A DNA stretch of 8,283 bases. It comes from Calditrichaceae bacterium (GTDB taxonomy: Bacteria > Calditrichota > Calditrichia > Calditrichales > Calditrichaceae). Positions 1 through 7,551 of this stretch are shown here, piece after piece. Each line of letters starts with the position of its first letter. The stretch's first letter is position 1. A program made the position numbers and the translations under genes. Location: NCBI GenBank assembly GCA_030622395.1, contig JAUXGF010000100.1:1-8283 (forward strand), given 5' to 3'. The notes under the pieces were generated by a model, which saw nothing but the letters and a program-made list of their open reading frames with translations, ran no database searches and was not told where the DNA came from.

Positions 1-2069
1 AGAAAAGCTTTACGGCTTAAGGAAATTTTTCCATCATGTCCAACATTTTTCACAATCACATCAATCTCATCTCCCTCTTTAACCACATCGGTCACTTTAT
101 TGGTGCGATTTAGTTCTAATTCTGATATATGAACCATACCTTCCTTACCAGGCATAAACTCAACAAAACAACCAAAATCTTTAACCCGTTTTACAATACC
201 CTTATAGGCTTTACCGGACTCAGGCTCTTCTAATAAGGACTTGATAATATCGCAGGCGCTTTCGGCGGCTTTGACGTCCGGCGAGGCAACCGTAACTTTC
301 CCATCATCATCAATATTAATATCAACCCCTGTTTGTTCTATAATGCTACGGATCATTTTACCGCCCGGACCAATGACTGTGCCGATTTTATTTACAGGAA
401 TATTCCATTCAATAATTCTGGGAGCCCATTCACTAATTTCAGGTCTTGGCGCATCTATCAGCTCTTCCATTATTCCTAAAATATGAGCTCTGCCTTCTTT
501 AGCTTGTTGCAGCGCTTCAGCCATTATTTCCTGTGATATACCATCTATTTTAATATCCATTTGAACAGCGGTAATGCCTTTACTTGTGCCGGCTACTTTA
601 AAATCCATATCGCCGAGATGATCTTCATCTCCCAATATATCGGATAAGATGGCAATCTTTTCATCTTCTTTGATTAGTCCCATAGCAATACCGGCAACCG
701 TTTCTCTTACCGGCACTCCGGCGTCCATTAAGGACAGCGAACCGGCGCAAACCGTAGCCATTGACGACGAACCGTTCGATTCGAGCACTTCGGATACTAT
801 GCGAATAGTGTAAGGAAATTCACCGTTTGCAGGCAGTACCGGTTTTAAAGCGCGTTCGGCTAAATTACCGTGACCAATTTCCCTTCTGCTTACTCCGCGG
901 ATAGGTTTTGCTTCGCCGGTACAAAAAGGCGGGAAATTATAATGAAGAAGATATTTTTTTCTGCTTTCCCCTTCGATAGCGTCAATAATCTGCTCATCTG
1001 ATTTTGTGCCTAATGTTACTACGCCTAAAGCCTGTGTCTGACCGCGTGTAAATAATGAAGAACCGTGGGTTCTCGGCAGCAAACCGACTTCGCAAGAGAT
1101 AGGTCTGATATCTTTTAAACCGCGTCCATCCAGGCGGACATTCTCATCTAAAACCATCGAGCGGATTTCATTTTTTTCAATATCATGCAAAATCTTCTTA
1201 ATATATTTCTCAGATTCCGGATATTCTTCTTCCAAATCTGCTATTAAGCTTTTACGTATTTCTTTTAAGGCTTTATGTCTTTCAACTTTCCCGGCAACCC
1301 GGACAGCGCTTTTAACTTTTTCATAAGCTGATTTACTTACCTTTTCTTCCAGCCCGTCAGGGAATGTTTTTTCTTCAACTATTCTTTTCTCAACATTTAT
1401 TTCAGCGGCTATTTCATTTTGCAGAGCCGTAAGTTTTTTTATCGCCTCATGCGCGGCGTTAATAGCGCCCAGCAAATCATCTTCCGAAGCTTCGGTTGCT
1501 TCGCCTTCCACCATCATGATTGATTTTTCTGACCCGGCGACCACCAGCTCAATTTCTGCATCCTCTAACATGCTTAGCGTTGGATTAATAACGAATTGAC
1601 CGTTAATTTTTGCCACGCGTACAGTCGCAATCGGACCTGCAAAGGGAATATCTGAAATAACAAGAGCGGCAGAGGAGCCAAGCCCCGCTAAAACATCGGC
1701 GTCGTTTTCCTTATCCATAGACATGACAATTGCCATGATCTGCGTTTCATTGTTAAAATCATCCGGAAATAACGGGCGGATAGGACGGTCGATTAATCTT
1801 GCCGACAAAATTTCTTTTTCACTCGGACGCCCCTCCCTTTTAATAAAACCGCCGGGAATTTTACCGGTGGAAAATGTCTTCTCACGGTATTCAACGCTTA
1901 ACGGAAAAAAACCGCGGTCTTCTCCTTCATCCTCGGCTGATACCGCCGTAACGAGAACCATTGTATCGCCGTAACGCACAACAACAGCTCCATTGGCTTG
2001 CTTAGCCACTTTACCTGTTTCAATAGTAAGCGTCTTGCCGCCTATTTCAATCGACTTAGTAATAACCAT
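1..2069 (-). CDS. pnp: Polyribonucleotide nucleotidyltransferase (PNPase), 3' end cut by window edge
   Basis: PNPase degrades RNA 3'-to-5' by phosphorolysis, as a trimer and often as part of an RNA degradosome. I read 689 codons from the ATG at 2069-2067 with no stop or frameshift. The family is usually about 700 residues, so only the extreme C-terminus is missing. The first RNase PH domain lies near residues 10-145 and includes KIPGGFIKREGRPSE and RLIDRPIRPLFP. A helical linker follows, then the second RNase PH core with RREIGHG at 395-401 and GDEDHLGDMDFK around 480-491. D483, D489 and K491 match the catalytic D486, D492 and K494 of the E. coli enzyme. The KH domain carries GPGG at 567-570, and the S1 domain runs from about 620 to the edge, ending ISLSRKAF. 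All active-site blocks are present, so the enzyme should be functional. It follows rpsO by 28 nt, the usual rpsO-pnp pairing. A GGAGGG ribosome-binding site supports the start. Confidence 0.98.
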   Translation of the reverse strand, partial: MVITKSIEIGGKTLTIETGKVAKQANGAVVVRYGDTMVLVTAVSAEDEGEDRGFFPLSVEYREKTFSTGKIPGGFIKREGRPSEKEILSARLIDRPIRPLFPDDFNNETQIMAIVMSMDKENDADVLAGLGSSAALVISDIPFAGPIATVRVAKINGQFVINPTLSMLEDAEIELVVAGSEKSIMMVEGEATEASEDDLLGAINAAHEAIKKLTALQNEIAAEINVEKRIVEEKTFPDGLEEKVSKSAYEKVKSAVRVAGKVERHKALKEIRKSLIADLEEEYPESEKYIKKILHDIEKNEIRSMVLDENVRLDGRGLKDIRPISCEVGLLPRTHGSSLFTRGQTQALGVVTLGTKSDEQIIDAIEGESRKKYLLHYNFPPFCTGEAKPIRGVSRREIGHGNLAERALKPVLPANGEFPYTIRIVSEVLESNGSSSMATVCAGSLSLMDAGVPVRETVAGIAMGLIKEDEKIAILSDILGDEDHLGDMDFKVAGTSKGITAVQMDIKIDGISQEIMAEALQQAKEGRAHILGIMEELIDAPRPEISEWAPRIIEWNIPVNKIGTVIGPGGKMIRSIIEQTGVDINIDDDGKVTVASPDVKAAESACDIIKSLLEEPESGKAYKGIVKRVKDFGCFVEFMPGKEGMVHISELELNRTNKVTDVVKEGDEIDVIVKNVGHDGKISLSRKAF

Positions 2070-2072
2070 TTT

Positions 2073-2078
2073 CCCTCC
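2073..2078 (-). promoter_or_regulatory. Shine-Dalgarno of pnp
   Basis: On the minus strand GGAGGG stands 3 nt before the ATG of pnp, a strong anti-SD match at rather short spacing. It fixes the start. The motif lies within CCCCTGGAGGG (2083-2073), which could fold into a 3-bp hairpin with a 4-nt loop covering part of the site. That fold is weak and its relevance is speculative. Confidence 0.75.
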
Positions 2079-2097
2079 AGGGGTATAATCAATCTTA

Positions 2098-2367
2098 TTA
2101 TCTTCTTAAACCTAATTCCTTAATTAATTTACGATATCTCAAAACATCCGTTTTGGTAAGATACCGCAGCAACCTTCTTCTTTGACCAACCAGCTTTAAC
2201 AAACCCCGCCGGGAATGATGATCTTTTTTATGCACTTTTAGATGCTCAGTCAAATATTTGATCCGTTCTGTTAGAATGGCAACCTGAACCTCTGTTTTAC
2301 CAGTATCTTTGTCCGATTCGCCATACTTATCCACTAATTTTAATCTGTCTTCTTTGCTCAATGCCAT
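2098..2367 (-). CDS. rpsO: 30S ribosomal protein S15
   Basis: S15 is a primary binder of the central domain of 16S rRNA, at the h20/h21/h22 three-way junction, and contributes to bridges with the 50S subunit. The protein is 89 residues, the standard family length. It carries the hallmark block [18 protein letters not shown], then [15 protein letters not shown] around residues 46-60 (the HHSRR RNA-binding segment), and it ends in ELGLRR as most S15 proteins do. The usual DTGSPEVQ or DTGSTEVQ motif reads DTGKTEVQ here, a small deviation. A GGAGAT ribosome-binding site 6 nt before the ATG supports the start. The gene sits 15 nt after ribF and 28 nt before pnp, the conserved arrangement. In E. 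coli S15 represses its own translation through a leader structure. I see no obvious leader fold in this short gap. Confidence 0.98.
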   Translation of the reverse strand: MALSKEDRLKLVDKYGESDKDTGKTEVQVAILTERIKYLTEHLKVHKKDHHSRRGLLKLVGQRRRLLRYLTKTDVLRYRKLIKELGLRR

Positions 2368-2373
2368 TAGAAT

Positions 2374-2379
2374 ATCTCC
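2374..2379 (-). promoter_or_regulatory. Shine-Dalgarno of rpsO
   Basis: GGAGAT on the minus strand lies 6 nt upstream of the rpsO ATG, within the 15-nt gap after the ribF stop. It is one of the few clear ribosome-binding sites in this operon and fits the high translation expected of a ribosomal protein. Confidence 0.75.
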
Positions 2380-2382
2380 ATT

Positions 2383-3357
2383 TTATAAATTTAAACTTTC
2401 TTGTTTATCGATTTCCAATTGAGCGGTTAACGCTTCAATAGTATCGAACTTTTTTTCGCTGCGAAGGCGTTTTTTAAAATAAACTGTTAATTCTTTTTGA
2501 TATATATTTTTATTGAAATTGAATATATGCGTTTCTATGGAACGCTTTTCATCCGCCTGTCTGCCAACGCCTTCCCTGCCTGCCGGCGAAGGCAGGGGCG
2601 CGGCGCTAAAAGTCGGCTTATAACCAATATTCAACATACCCTTATAGATTAAATTATCATATTCCACATCAACGGCAAAAACGCCGTTTGCAGGAATAAA
2701 TTTATATGGGTTCTCAACGGCAATATTCGCTGTGGGAAATTTTAAATCCCTTCCTCTGCCGCTGCCTTTTACAACCGTGCCCGTTAAAAAATAACGCCTG
2801 CCAAGATATTGATTTGCTAATTCAACTTTACCCTGTTGCAACGTTTCTCTGATAAGAGTGCTGTTGATTACTTTATCCTTAACTTTGTAAGGATTAACTT
2901 TTTCCATCAAAAAATCATACTCCCTGCTTAGCCTGCTTAAACTGGCATAATTCCCTTGACGATCTTTTCCAAAAGTATGATCATAACCGATAACAATTAT
3001 CTTAGCGCCTAACTTGTCTACTAAAATTGATTGGACAAACTGTTTATAGCTCAATCTGGAAAAAGACAAATCAAAATCTATTATTACGAGCCTGTTTAAT
3101 CCTGTTTTTTGCAGAACTTTTATCTTTTCCTCAATTGTAGTTAACAATTTGAGGCTGTCTTTACATATTGGGCTGACAATAATTTTAGGATGAGGATAAA
3201 AGGTTACCAGCGTTGAACAAAGATTTTTTTTTGCCGCCAGTTCATTTAATCTTTCAATGATCTTTAAATGACCAAGGTGAACGCCGTCAAAAGTCCCGAC
3301 AGTTACAGCGCAGGCGGTTTTATCTTTAAGGTTTGTAATCCCCCTGATAATTTCCAT
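2383..3357 (-). CDS. ribF: Bifunctional riboflavin kinase / FAD synthetase
   Basis: RibF phosphorylates riboflavin to FMN and adenylylates FMN to FAD. The N-terminal nucleotidyltransferase domain starts MEIIRGITNL and has TVGTFDGVHLGH, with HLGH at residues 27-30. It ends near the STLIRETL block that binds nucleotide in this family. The C-terminal flavokinase domain contains GRGRDLKFPTANI (PTAN at 208-211), GMLNIGYKPTF and SIETHIFNF, followed by a final helix typical of the family. I chose the ATG at 3357, giving 324 residues, because it aligns with the conserved MxxIRGIxNL start. An upstream in-frame TTG at 3384 would add nine residues inside truB and has no better support. The start is 5 nt after the truB stop and lacks a good Shine-Dalgarno, so coupling to truB is likely. 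Oddity: about 18 extra residues (252-269, rich in Pro, Gly and Arg) sit between PTF and SIETH, encoded by a GC-rich palindrome described separately. The catalytic motifs flank it intact. Confidence 0.95.
   Translation of the reverse strand: MEIIRGITNLKDKTACAVTVGTFDGVHLGHLKIIERLNELAAKKNLCSTLVTFYPHPKIIVSPICKDSLKLLTTIEEKIKVLQKTGLNRLVIIDFDLSFSRLSYKQFVQSILVDKLGAKIIVIGYDHTFGKDRQGNYASLSRLSREYDFLMEKVNPYKVKDKVINSTLIRETLQQGKVELANQYLGRRYFLTGTVVKGSGRGRDLKFPTANIAVENPYKFIPANGVFAVDVEYDNLIYKGMLNIGYKPTFSAAPLPSPAGREGVGRQADEKRSIETHIFNFNKNIYQKELTVYFKKRLRSEKKFDTIEALTAQLEIDKQESLNL
2568..2605. repeat. GC-rich palindromic element inside ribF
   Basis: On the plus strand CCCTGCC (2574-2580) pairs perfectly with GGCAGGG (2591-2597) around a 10-nt loop. 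CGCC (2568-2571) and GGCG (2602-2605) extend the inverted repeat across a small internal loop. A hand count gives 36 G or C in the 46 bases 2561-2606, far above the surrounding AT-rich gene. It encodes, in frame, a Pro/Gly/Arg-rich stretch of RibF that relatives lack, from my knowledge of the family. No second copy was seen in this window, so calling it a dispersed repeat is an inference from its form. Confidence 0.6.
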
Positions 3358-3362
3358 GTTAC

Positions 3363-4073
3363 TTATTCTATTAGTCCGCTCCAATAATTTATAAACTCAT
3401 TAATTTTAAAACTATCTTCCACTCTATATTGCCCGATTGCCGTTCGTTCCAAAGCTTCAAGGTAAGCTCCTACACCAAGCGCCCCGCCTAAATCATCTGC
3501 ATACGAACGTATATAAACGCCTTTGGAAACATGCAGCCGCATATCCAACAATGGGCTATTCCATGAGATAATATCAGCCTCATATACTGAAACTTCAACC
3601 GCTTTCCGTTCGATTTCAATACCTTTTCGGGCAAGCTTGTAAAGCCGGATTCCATTTACTTTTTTTGCAGAAAACATCGGCGGCGTCTGCATTAAACCGC
3701 CCGTTAATTCTTTTATAGCAGCTTTAATGCCATCGAGTTCCAGATGAGAAATATCGTTTTCTTTTAGTATCTTTCCTGTTTTATCAAAACTGTCTGTTTT
3801 GGCGCCCAGACGAATTAAAGCCCGGTAATGTTTTGATAGACCAGTAAGCCCGGTCATCTCTTTGGTGCCTTTGCCCACGCCTACCAGCATTAGTCCGGTT
3901 GCAAACGGATCAAGAGTTCCGGCATGACCGACTTTTTTTATTTTCAAAAAACTTCTGATTTTTTTTACAACGTCAAAAGAAGTCCAATCTTCTTCTTTAT
4001 TTATAAGAACGACAAAACCGTCTTCAATATTTTCTTTTTGAACGGCGCTATTTTTCTTCAGAAGGGGAATCAT
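3363..4073 (-). CDS. truB: tRNA pseudouridine(55) synthase, short form without PUA domain
   Basis: TruB isomerises uridine 55 in the T-loop of tRNAs. The catalytic block KKVGHAGTLDPFATG spans residues 46-60, with the nucleophile D55 and the conserved His of GHxG at H50. Further family blocks are PPMFSAKKVNG, RLYKLARKGIEIER, and SKGVYIRSYADDLGGALGVGAYLEALERT. At 236 residues it ends after the catalytic domain and lacks the C-terminal PUA domain of the roughly 300-residue enzymes. Short TruB proteins are known in several phyla. The usual KPxG at the N-terminal strand reads KEED here (residues 26-29), followed by WTSFDVV where many relatives have TSHDVV. The ATG at 4073 is the only conventional start upstream of the conserved domain. 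It lies inside rbfA, giving a 26-nt overlap, with no convincing Shine-Dalgarno. This suggests translational coupling. About 17 residues precede the conserved domain, so a rarer later start cannot be excluded. Confidence 0.95.
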   Translation of the reverse strand: MIPLLKKNSAVQKENIEDGFVVLINKEEDWTSFDVVKKIRSFLKIKKVGHAGTLDPFATGLMLVGVGKGTKEMTGLTGLSKHYRALIRLGAKTDSFDKTGKILKENDISHLELDGIKAAIKELTGGLMQTPPMFSAKKVNGIRLYKLARKGIEIERKAVEVSVYEADIISWNSPLLDMRLHVSKGVYIRSYADDLGGALGVGAYLEALERTAIGQYRVEDSFKINEFINYWSGLIE

Positions 4074-4413
4074 CTTTTATCTTTTTAAGCAATTCATTTA
4101 TGCGTTCCGCTTGTTCAAGCGTATCATCGAAAAAAAATCGCAGCTCCGGCATCCAGCGTGTTGTAATGTACGGTTTTAATTCATTCTTTATAAAAGGAAT
4201 CGATCTTTTAAGCACTTTTTTAGTTAAATTCTTCTGATCCTCACCGCCTAAAACTGTATAGTATATAGTAGCTATCTTTAAATCTACTGATACTTTGACA
4301 CGCGTAAGGGTAACAAATCCTTTATTAGGATCTTGCATCTTAAATTCAATAATATTCCCCAGCGCTCTTTTAAGCATATCAGCATAGCGGTTTAAACGTC
4401 TGCTATCGGCCAT
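4048..4413 (-). CDS. rbfA: Ribosome-binding factor A (30S maturation, cold adaptation)
   Basis: RbfA is a small KH-type protein that binds immature 30S subunits and helps 16S rRNA 5'-end maturation. The 121-residue product opens SRRLNRYADMLKRALGNII, typical of the first helix. It continues through the FVTLTRVKVSVDLKIATIYYTVLG strand-turn region (roughly residues 33-56) and ends with PELRFFFDDTLEQAERINELL, the family's C-terminal signature. The length is normal. A short charged tail (KKIKDDSPSEEK) is encoded in the stretch overlapping the truB start. The ATG is 5 nt after the ylxP stop and has no strong ribosome-binding site, so reinitiation after ylxP is the likely mode. Its position between the DUF503 gene and truB is the conserved one. 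Confidence 0.96.
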   Translation of the reverse strand: MADSRRLNRYADMLKRALGNIIEFKMQDPNKGFVTLTRVKVSVDLKIATIYYTVLGGEDQKNLTKKVLKRSIPFIKNELKPYITTRWMPELRFFFDDTLEQAERINELLKKIKDDSPSEEK

Positions 4414-4418
4414 TTTTA

Positions 4419-4700
4419 TTATCTGTACTCAAAATTATACTTTATTATCTCAAAACTCATATCCGAATCCAGAAGTTGAAAAACTTTGTTAAGGATTTCT
4501 TCAATAAAAGATTTTTTCGCTGAAACTGCGGCGACGGCTATCAAAGAACGCTGCCATTTATCCATATAATCAACTTCCGCTATGGAAACATTAAATTTTT
4601 TTCGAACCCTGTCCCTTATACTGTTAAGCGTCATTCGTTTATCTTTTAGAGAAGCGCTTAGCGGTATTATAATTTCAATTGTTAATAATCCAATAATCAT
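4419..4700 (-). CDS. ylxP: DUF503 / YlxP-family protein
   Basis: This is a 93-residue protein of the DUF503 family, which in Bacillus and many other bacteria is encoded between infB and rbfA. The match rests on the opening MIIGLLTIEIIIPLSASLKD, the block SLKDKRMTLNSIRDRVRKKF, and NVSIAEVDYMDKWQRSLIAVA, where AEVD..D.WQR is the family signature. The C-terminal part (SAKKSFIEEILNKVFQLLD) fits a ferredoxin-like alpha/beta fold. The biochemical role of the family is not well established. The operon context and a literature suggestion for B. subtilis YlxP point to ribosome assembly, but this is inference. Its ATG follows the infB stop after a single base (TAA-A-ATG) with no clear Shine-Dalgarno, so it is probably translated by coupling to infB. 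Confidence 0.92.
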   Translation of the reverse strand: MIIGLLTIEIIIPLSASLKDKRMTLNSIRDRVRKKFNVSIAEVDYMDKWQRSLIAVAAVSAKKSFIEEILNKVFQLLDSDMSFEIIKYNFEYR

Positions 4701-4701
4701 T

Positions 4702-7446
4702 TTATTCTAAATAACGTTTCACTGAAGATACTTCAAACGATTCTATAATATCCCCGACTTTCAGATCATTATAATTTTCAATCTGAATACCGCATTCAAA
4801 GCCGCTGGCTACTTCACGCGTATCCTCTTTAAAGCGTTTCAATGAAGCAATATTACCTGAATATATTTCGACGTCTTCCCGTACAAGCCGGATTTTATTT
4901 TTTCGTGAAATTTTACCGTTCAGCACATAACAACCGGCGATAACTCCAAGACGTGAAATTTTAAATGTATCTCTTACTTCAGCCCTGCCGATAGTATTCT
5001 CTTCTATTGAAGGAGCAAGCAATCCTTCAAGCGCAAGTTTAACATCATTAATGGCGTCATAAATAATATTATAGATACGAATATCTATATTTTCTTTCTC
5101 AGCCAATTCCCGCGCTTTAGCGTTTGCCCGTATATGGAAACCAATAATAACCGCTCCCGAAGCAGAGGCAAGAAGCACGTCGGACTCTGAAATTGTACCG
5201 ACCGCTTTACGAATTACATTTACCCTAACTTCTTCTGTATTCAATTTTAAAAGTGAATCTGCAAGCGCCTCGGCAGAGCCGTCAACATCGGCTTTTACCA
5301 ATATAGGCAGATCTCTGACTTCGCCTAATTTTATTCGTTCGGAAATCTGATCTAAAGTAACCAGCTTAACCTGTTTTGCATCCTGTTCCCGTTTAAGCTG
5401 CTGGCGTTTTGTACTAATATTACGCGCCGATTTTTCATCCTTCATTACAATAAATCGGTCTCCCGCTTGAGGAACGCCCATAAATCCAACTACTAAAGCC
5501 GGCTGAGCGGGCCCGACTTCTTTTAATTTTTCTTCGTTTTCATTTAACAGATTGCGCACTTTGCCATAAAAATTCCCCGCTATAAAATTATCGCCTATTT
5601 TTAAAGTGCCTTTTTGAATAAGAACAGTGGCAATAGCTCCTTTGCCCTTATCCAGTCTCGACTCAATAATAAATCCTTTAGCCTTTCGCTTGGGATTAGC
5701 TTTTATATCTAACATTTCAGCTTCTAAAAGCAACTTTTCTAATAAATCGGGAATGCCATCGCCTGTTTTAGCGGAAATTTCCGCGCATTGACAAGTCCCG
5801 CCCCAATCTTCAACCAAAACATCCCGTTCGGATAACTGTTGTTTAATCTTTTCAGGATTTGATCCTGATTTATCAATCTTATTGATGGCAATTACTATTT
5901 TTACTCCGGCGGCTTTAGCATGATCCAAAGCCTCGTCAGTTTGAGGCATTACAGCGTCATCGGCTGCGATAATTAAAATAACAATATCGGTTACTTGTGC
6001 GCCGCGGGCGCGCATGGCAGTAAATGCTTCATGTCCCGGAGTATCCAGGAAGGTGATTCTTTTACCTTCACAATCTACTTCATAAGCCCCAATATGTTGA
6101 GTTATGCCGCCGCTCTCACCGCCCACGACATTACTATCCCGCAAAAAATCGAGTAATGATGTTTTACCATGATCCACATGTCCCATGATAGTTACAATCG
6201 GCGAGCGCGGGACAAGGTTCGCTTCATCTTCTTCCTCTTCATCTTCCGGTTCTTCTTCAATATACTCTGCTGCAAATTGTTCTTCGACGCTAAAGTCATA
6301 TTCTTCCGCTAAAAGTGTGATTGTATCAATTTCCAAGCGTTGATTTATAGAAACAACCAGCCCCAATTCAAGACATTTTGTAATAATTTCCGCGACCGAG
6401 ACGTCCATTAAATTGGCAAGGTCATTTACAGAAATAAATTCTGTTACCTTAATAATTTTCTCTTCAACTTCTTCGCCGTTTTCGGTCTTAGCTTTTTTAT
6501 ATTTCTTAGGTTTCCTGCCTTTGCTGTCAATAGAAGCCAGGGTCTTTTTAATCGTATTCTGAACTTCTTTTAAATCTACCTGTTTTCTCTTCGCTTTTTT
6601 AGTTTTACGTCTGCGTCTTGAAACATCGACTCCTTCGCCTATTCGAGCGGTATCACCAATCCCGCCGCCGCGCTTGCCATCCTTATCCTTTCGGATCATT
6701 TCCAGGGCTTTACGGCGTTTCTTTTCTTTTTCAGTCAGATGTTCTTCTTGAAAACCCGCCGGTTTTTTGCCTTTAGTCTTTTCCTTTTTAAAAGGGATTT
6801 GTTTTTTATCTGCGGCAGGTTTAATTCCTCCGGCTTTCTTTTCTTCTAATTCATCTATATGTTCTTTTCCATCTTTTTTGATTTCCTCTACTGAAGCGGC
6901 TTTTTTCTTTGCATCCTCATATTCTCCAACTTTCTTTTTTCCTTCTTCTACCTTCGCTCTATCAGTATCTTTAACTAATTTTTCCGCTGTGGTCTTCTCT
7001 TCAACAGCCTTTCCTTTAACTTCAATCTCTTTATCAGTTTCCGCCTTTTTGCTTACTTCCTGAACCGCTTTCTTTGGCTTTCTTTTTTTAACTGTTTTTT
7101 TCTCTTCACCAACACGATGCAAAGCCTCTACGCCGTCTTTAATTGATTTTTTCAGCGCCTGAAGATAAAGTGATTCTTCAGCGGTTTCTTCCTTTTTTTC
7201 TTCACTATCAATATTCTCTTTATCTTCTCCGGAAGCGCGCTTCTTACGCGCTTTTAATTCTTCCGCTTTTTCTTTATCTAAAGCAAAACGATCCAGAATC
7301 TCTATATAAATATCTTCAGAAACCGAAGCGTTCAGACCGGAAACTTTTATCTTTTTTTGTCCTAAAAACTCAATAACTGTTTCATGACCAAGATTTAATT
7401 CTTTGCAGATTTTGAATATCTTGTATTTTTTCTGAGCAACCGCCAT
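4702..7446 (-). CDS. infB: Translation initiation factor IF-2
   Basis: IF-2 is the GTPase that brings fMet-tRNA to the 30S subunit and promotes 50S joining. The 914-residue product begins with an IF2_N module (about residues 1-56, [24 protein letters not shown]). A highly charged Lys/Glu linker runs from about 60 to 330. A second IF2_N-like module follows at about 334-388 ([20 protein letters not shown]), then an acidic stretch [13 protein letters not shown]. The G domain has GHVDHGKT (422-429), DTPGH (468-472), NKID (522-525) and SAK (558-560), all intact. Domains II to IV follow, and the C-terminal fMet-tRNA-binding domain ends with [37 protein letters not shown]. The start is supported by GGAG five nt before the ATG. 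The gene follows nusA after 105 nt and touches ylxP. The charged linker is the least conserved part of the family, and its size puts this protein at the long end, comparable to the full-length E. coli form. Confidence 0.98.
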   Translation of the reverse strand: MAVAQKKYKIFKICKELNLGHETVIEFLGQKKIKVSGLNASVSEDIYIEILDRFALDKEKAEELKARKKRASGEDKENIDSEEKKEETAEESLYLQALKKSIKDGVEALHRVGEEKKTVKKRKPKKAVQEVSKKAETDKEIEVKGKAVEEKTTAEKLVKDTDRAKVEEGKKKVGEYEDAKKKAASVEEIKKDGKEHIDELEEKKAGGIKPAADKKQIPFKKEKTKGKKPAGFQEEHLTEKEKKRRKALEMIRKDKDGKRGGGIGDTARIGEGVDVSRRRRKTKKAKRKQVDLKEVQNTIKKTLASIDSKGRKPKKYKKAKTENGEEVEEKIIKVTEFISVNDLANLMDVSVAEIITKCLELGLVVSINQRLEIDTITLLAEEYDFSVEEQFAAEYIEEEPEDEEEEDEANLVPRSPIVTIMGHVDHGKTSLLDFLRDSNVVGGESGGITQHIGAYEVDCEGKRITFLDTPGHEAFTAMRARGAQVTDIVILIIAADDAVMPQTDEALDHAKAAGVKIVIAINKIDKSGSNPEKIKQQLSERDVLVEDWGGTCQCAEISAKTGDGIPDLLEKLLLEAEMLDIKANPKRKAKGFIIESRLDKGKGAIATVLIQKGTLKIGDNFIAGNFYGKVRNLLNENEEKLKEVGPAQPALVVGFMGVPQAGDRFIVMKDEKSARNISTKRQQLKREQDAKQVKLVTLDQISERIKLGEVRDLPILVKADVDGSAEALADSLLKLNTEEVRVNVIRKAVGTISESDVLLASASGAVIIGFHIRANAKARELAEKENIDIRIYNIIYDAINDVKLALEGLLAPSIEENTIGRAEVRDTFKISRLGVIAGCYVLNGKISRKNKIRLVREDVEIYSGNIASLKRFKEDTREVASGFECGIQIENYNDLKVGDIIESFEVSSVKRYLE

Positions 7447-7451
7447 TTAAT

Positions 7452-7455
7452 CTCC
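7452..7455 (-). promoter_or_regulatory. Shine-Dalgarno of infB
   Basis: GGAG on the minus strand stands five nt before the infB ATG, within TTTGGAGATTAA. A second GGAG occurs about 8 nt further upstream. The nearer copy has the better spacing and supports the ATG at 7446. Confidence 0.65.
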
Positions 7456-7500
7456 AAACTCCAATAATATAATAATATTTAACCTAAGCCGGATAAACTG

Positions 7501-7539
7501 GGAATAACAATTCTCATCCCGACGTTTTTTGTTATTTCC
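7501..7539 (-). other. Inverted repeat in the nusA-infB spacer
   Basis: The 105-nt spacer holds GGAAATAACA (7539-7530, minus-strand order) and TGTTATTCC (7509-7501). These are complementary over 9 bp with one bulged A and a 20-nt loop. In the transcript it could form a hairpin a short way after the nusA stop. No U-run follows it, so it is not a standard intrinsic terminator. It might be an RNA-processing or stability element, or chance in AT-rich sequence. No good -35/-10 promoter pair is visible in the spacer, and it is too short for the ylxR or ylxQ genes found here in other bacteria. Confidence 0.4.
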
Positions 7540-7551
7540 GCTAAAAATATG

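Noticed and set aside
241..486. Plus-strand open frame of 81 codons
   Set aside because: It lies antisense to the KH region of PNPase, whose conserved motifs are clear, and its protein resembles nothing I know.
1723..1974. Plus-strand open frame of 83 codons
   Set aside because: It is antisense to the first RNase PH domain of PNPase, with no ribosome-binding site or recognisable motif.
2084..2089. TATAAT on the plus strand in the rpsO-pnp gap
   Set aside because: No -35 element lies at suitable spacing and there is no plus-strand gene downstream, so an antisense promoter is not supported.
3358..3384. Upstream TTG start adding nine residues to RibF
   Set aside because: The ATG at 3357 begins exactly at the conserved MxxIRGIxNL motif. 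The extra residues would fall in the end of truB and match nothing in the family.
6767..7376. Two plus-strand open frames rich in Phe, Ser and Leu
   Set aside because: They are mirror images of the Lys/Glu-rich IF-2 linker. Hydrophobic runs arise simply from reading the complement of purine-rich codons.
7447..7500. Promoter for infB in the AT-rich spacer
   Set aside because: TATTAT-like sequences occur on the minus strand, but no -35-like hexamer is found at 16-18 bp, and AT-rich sequence gives such matches by chance.
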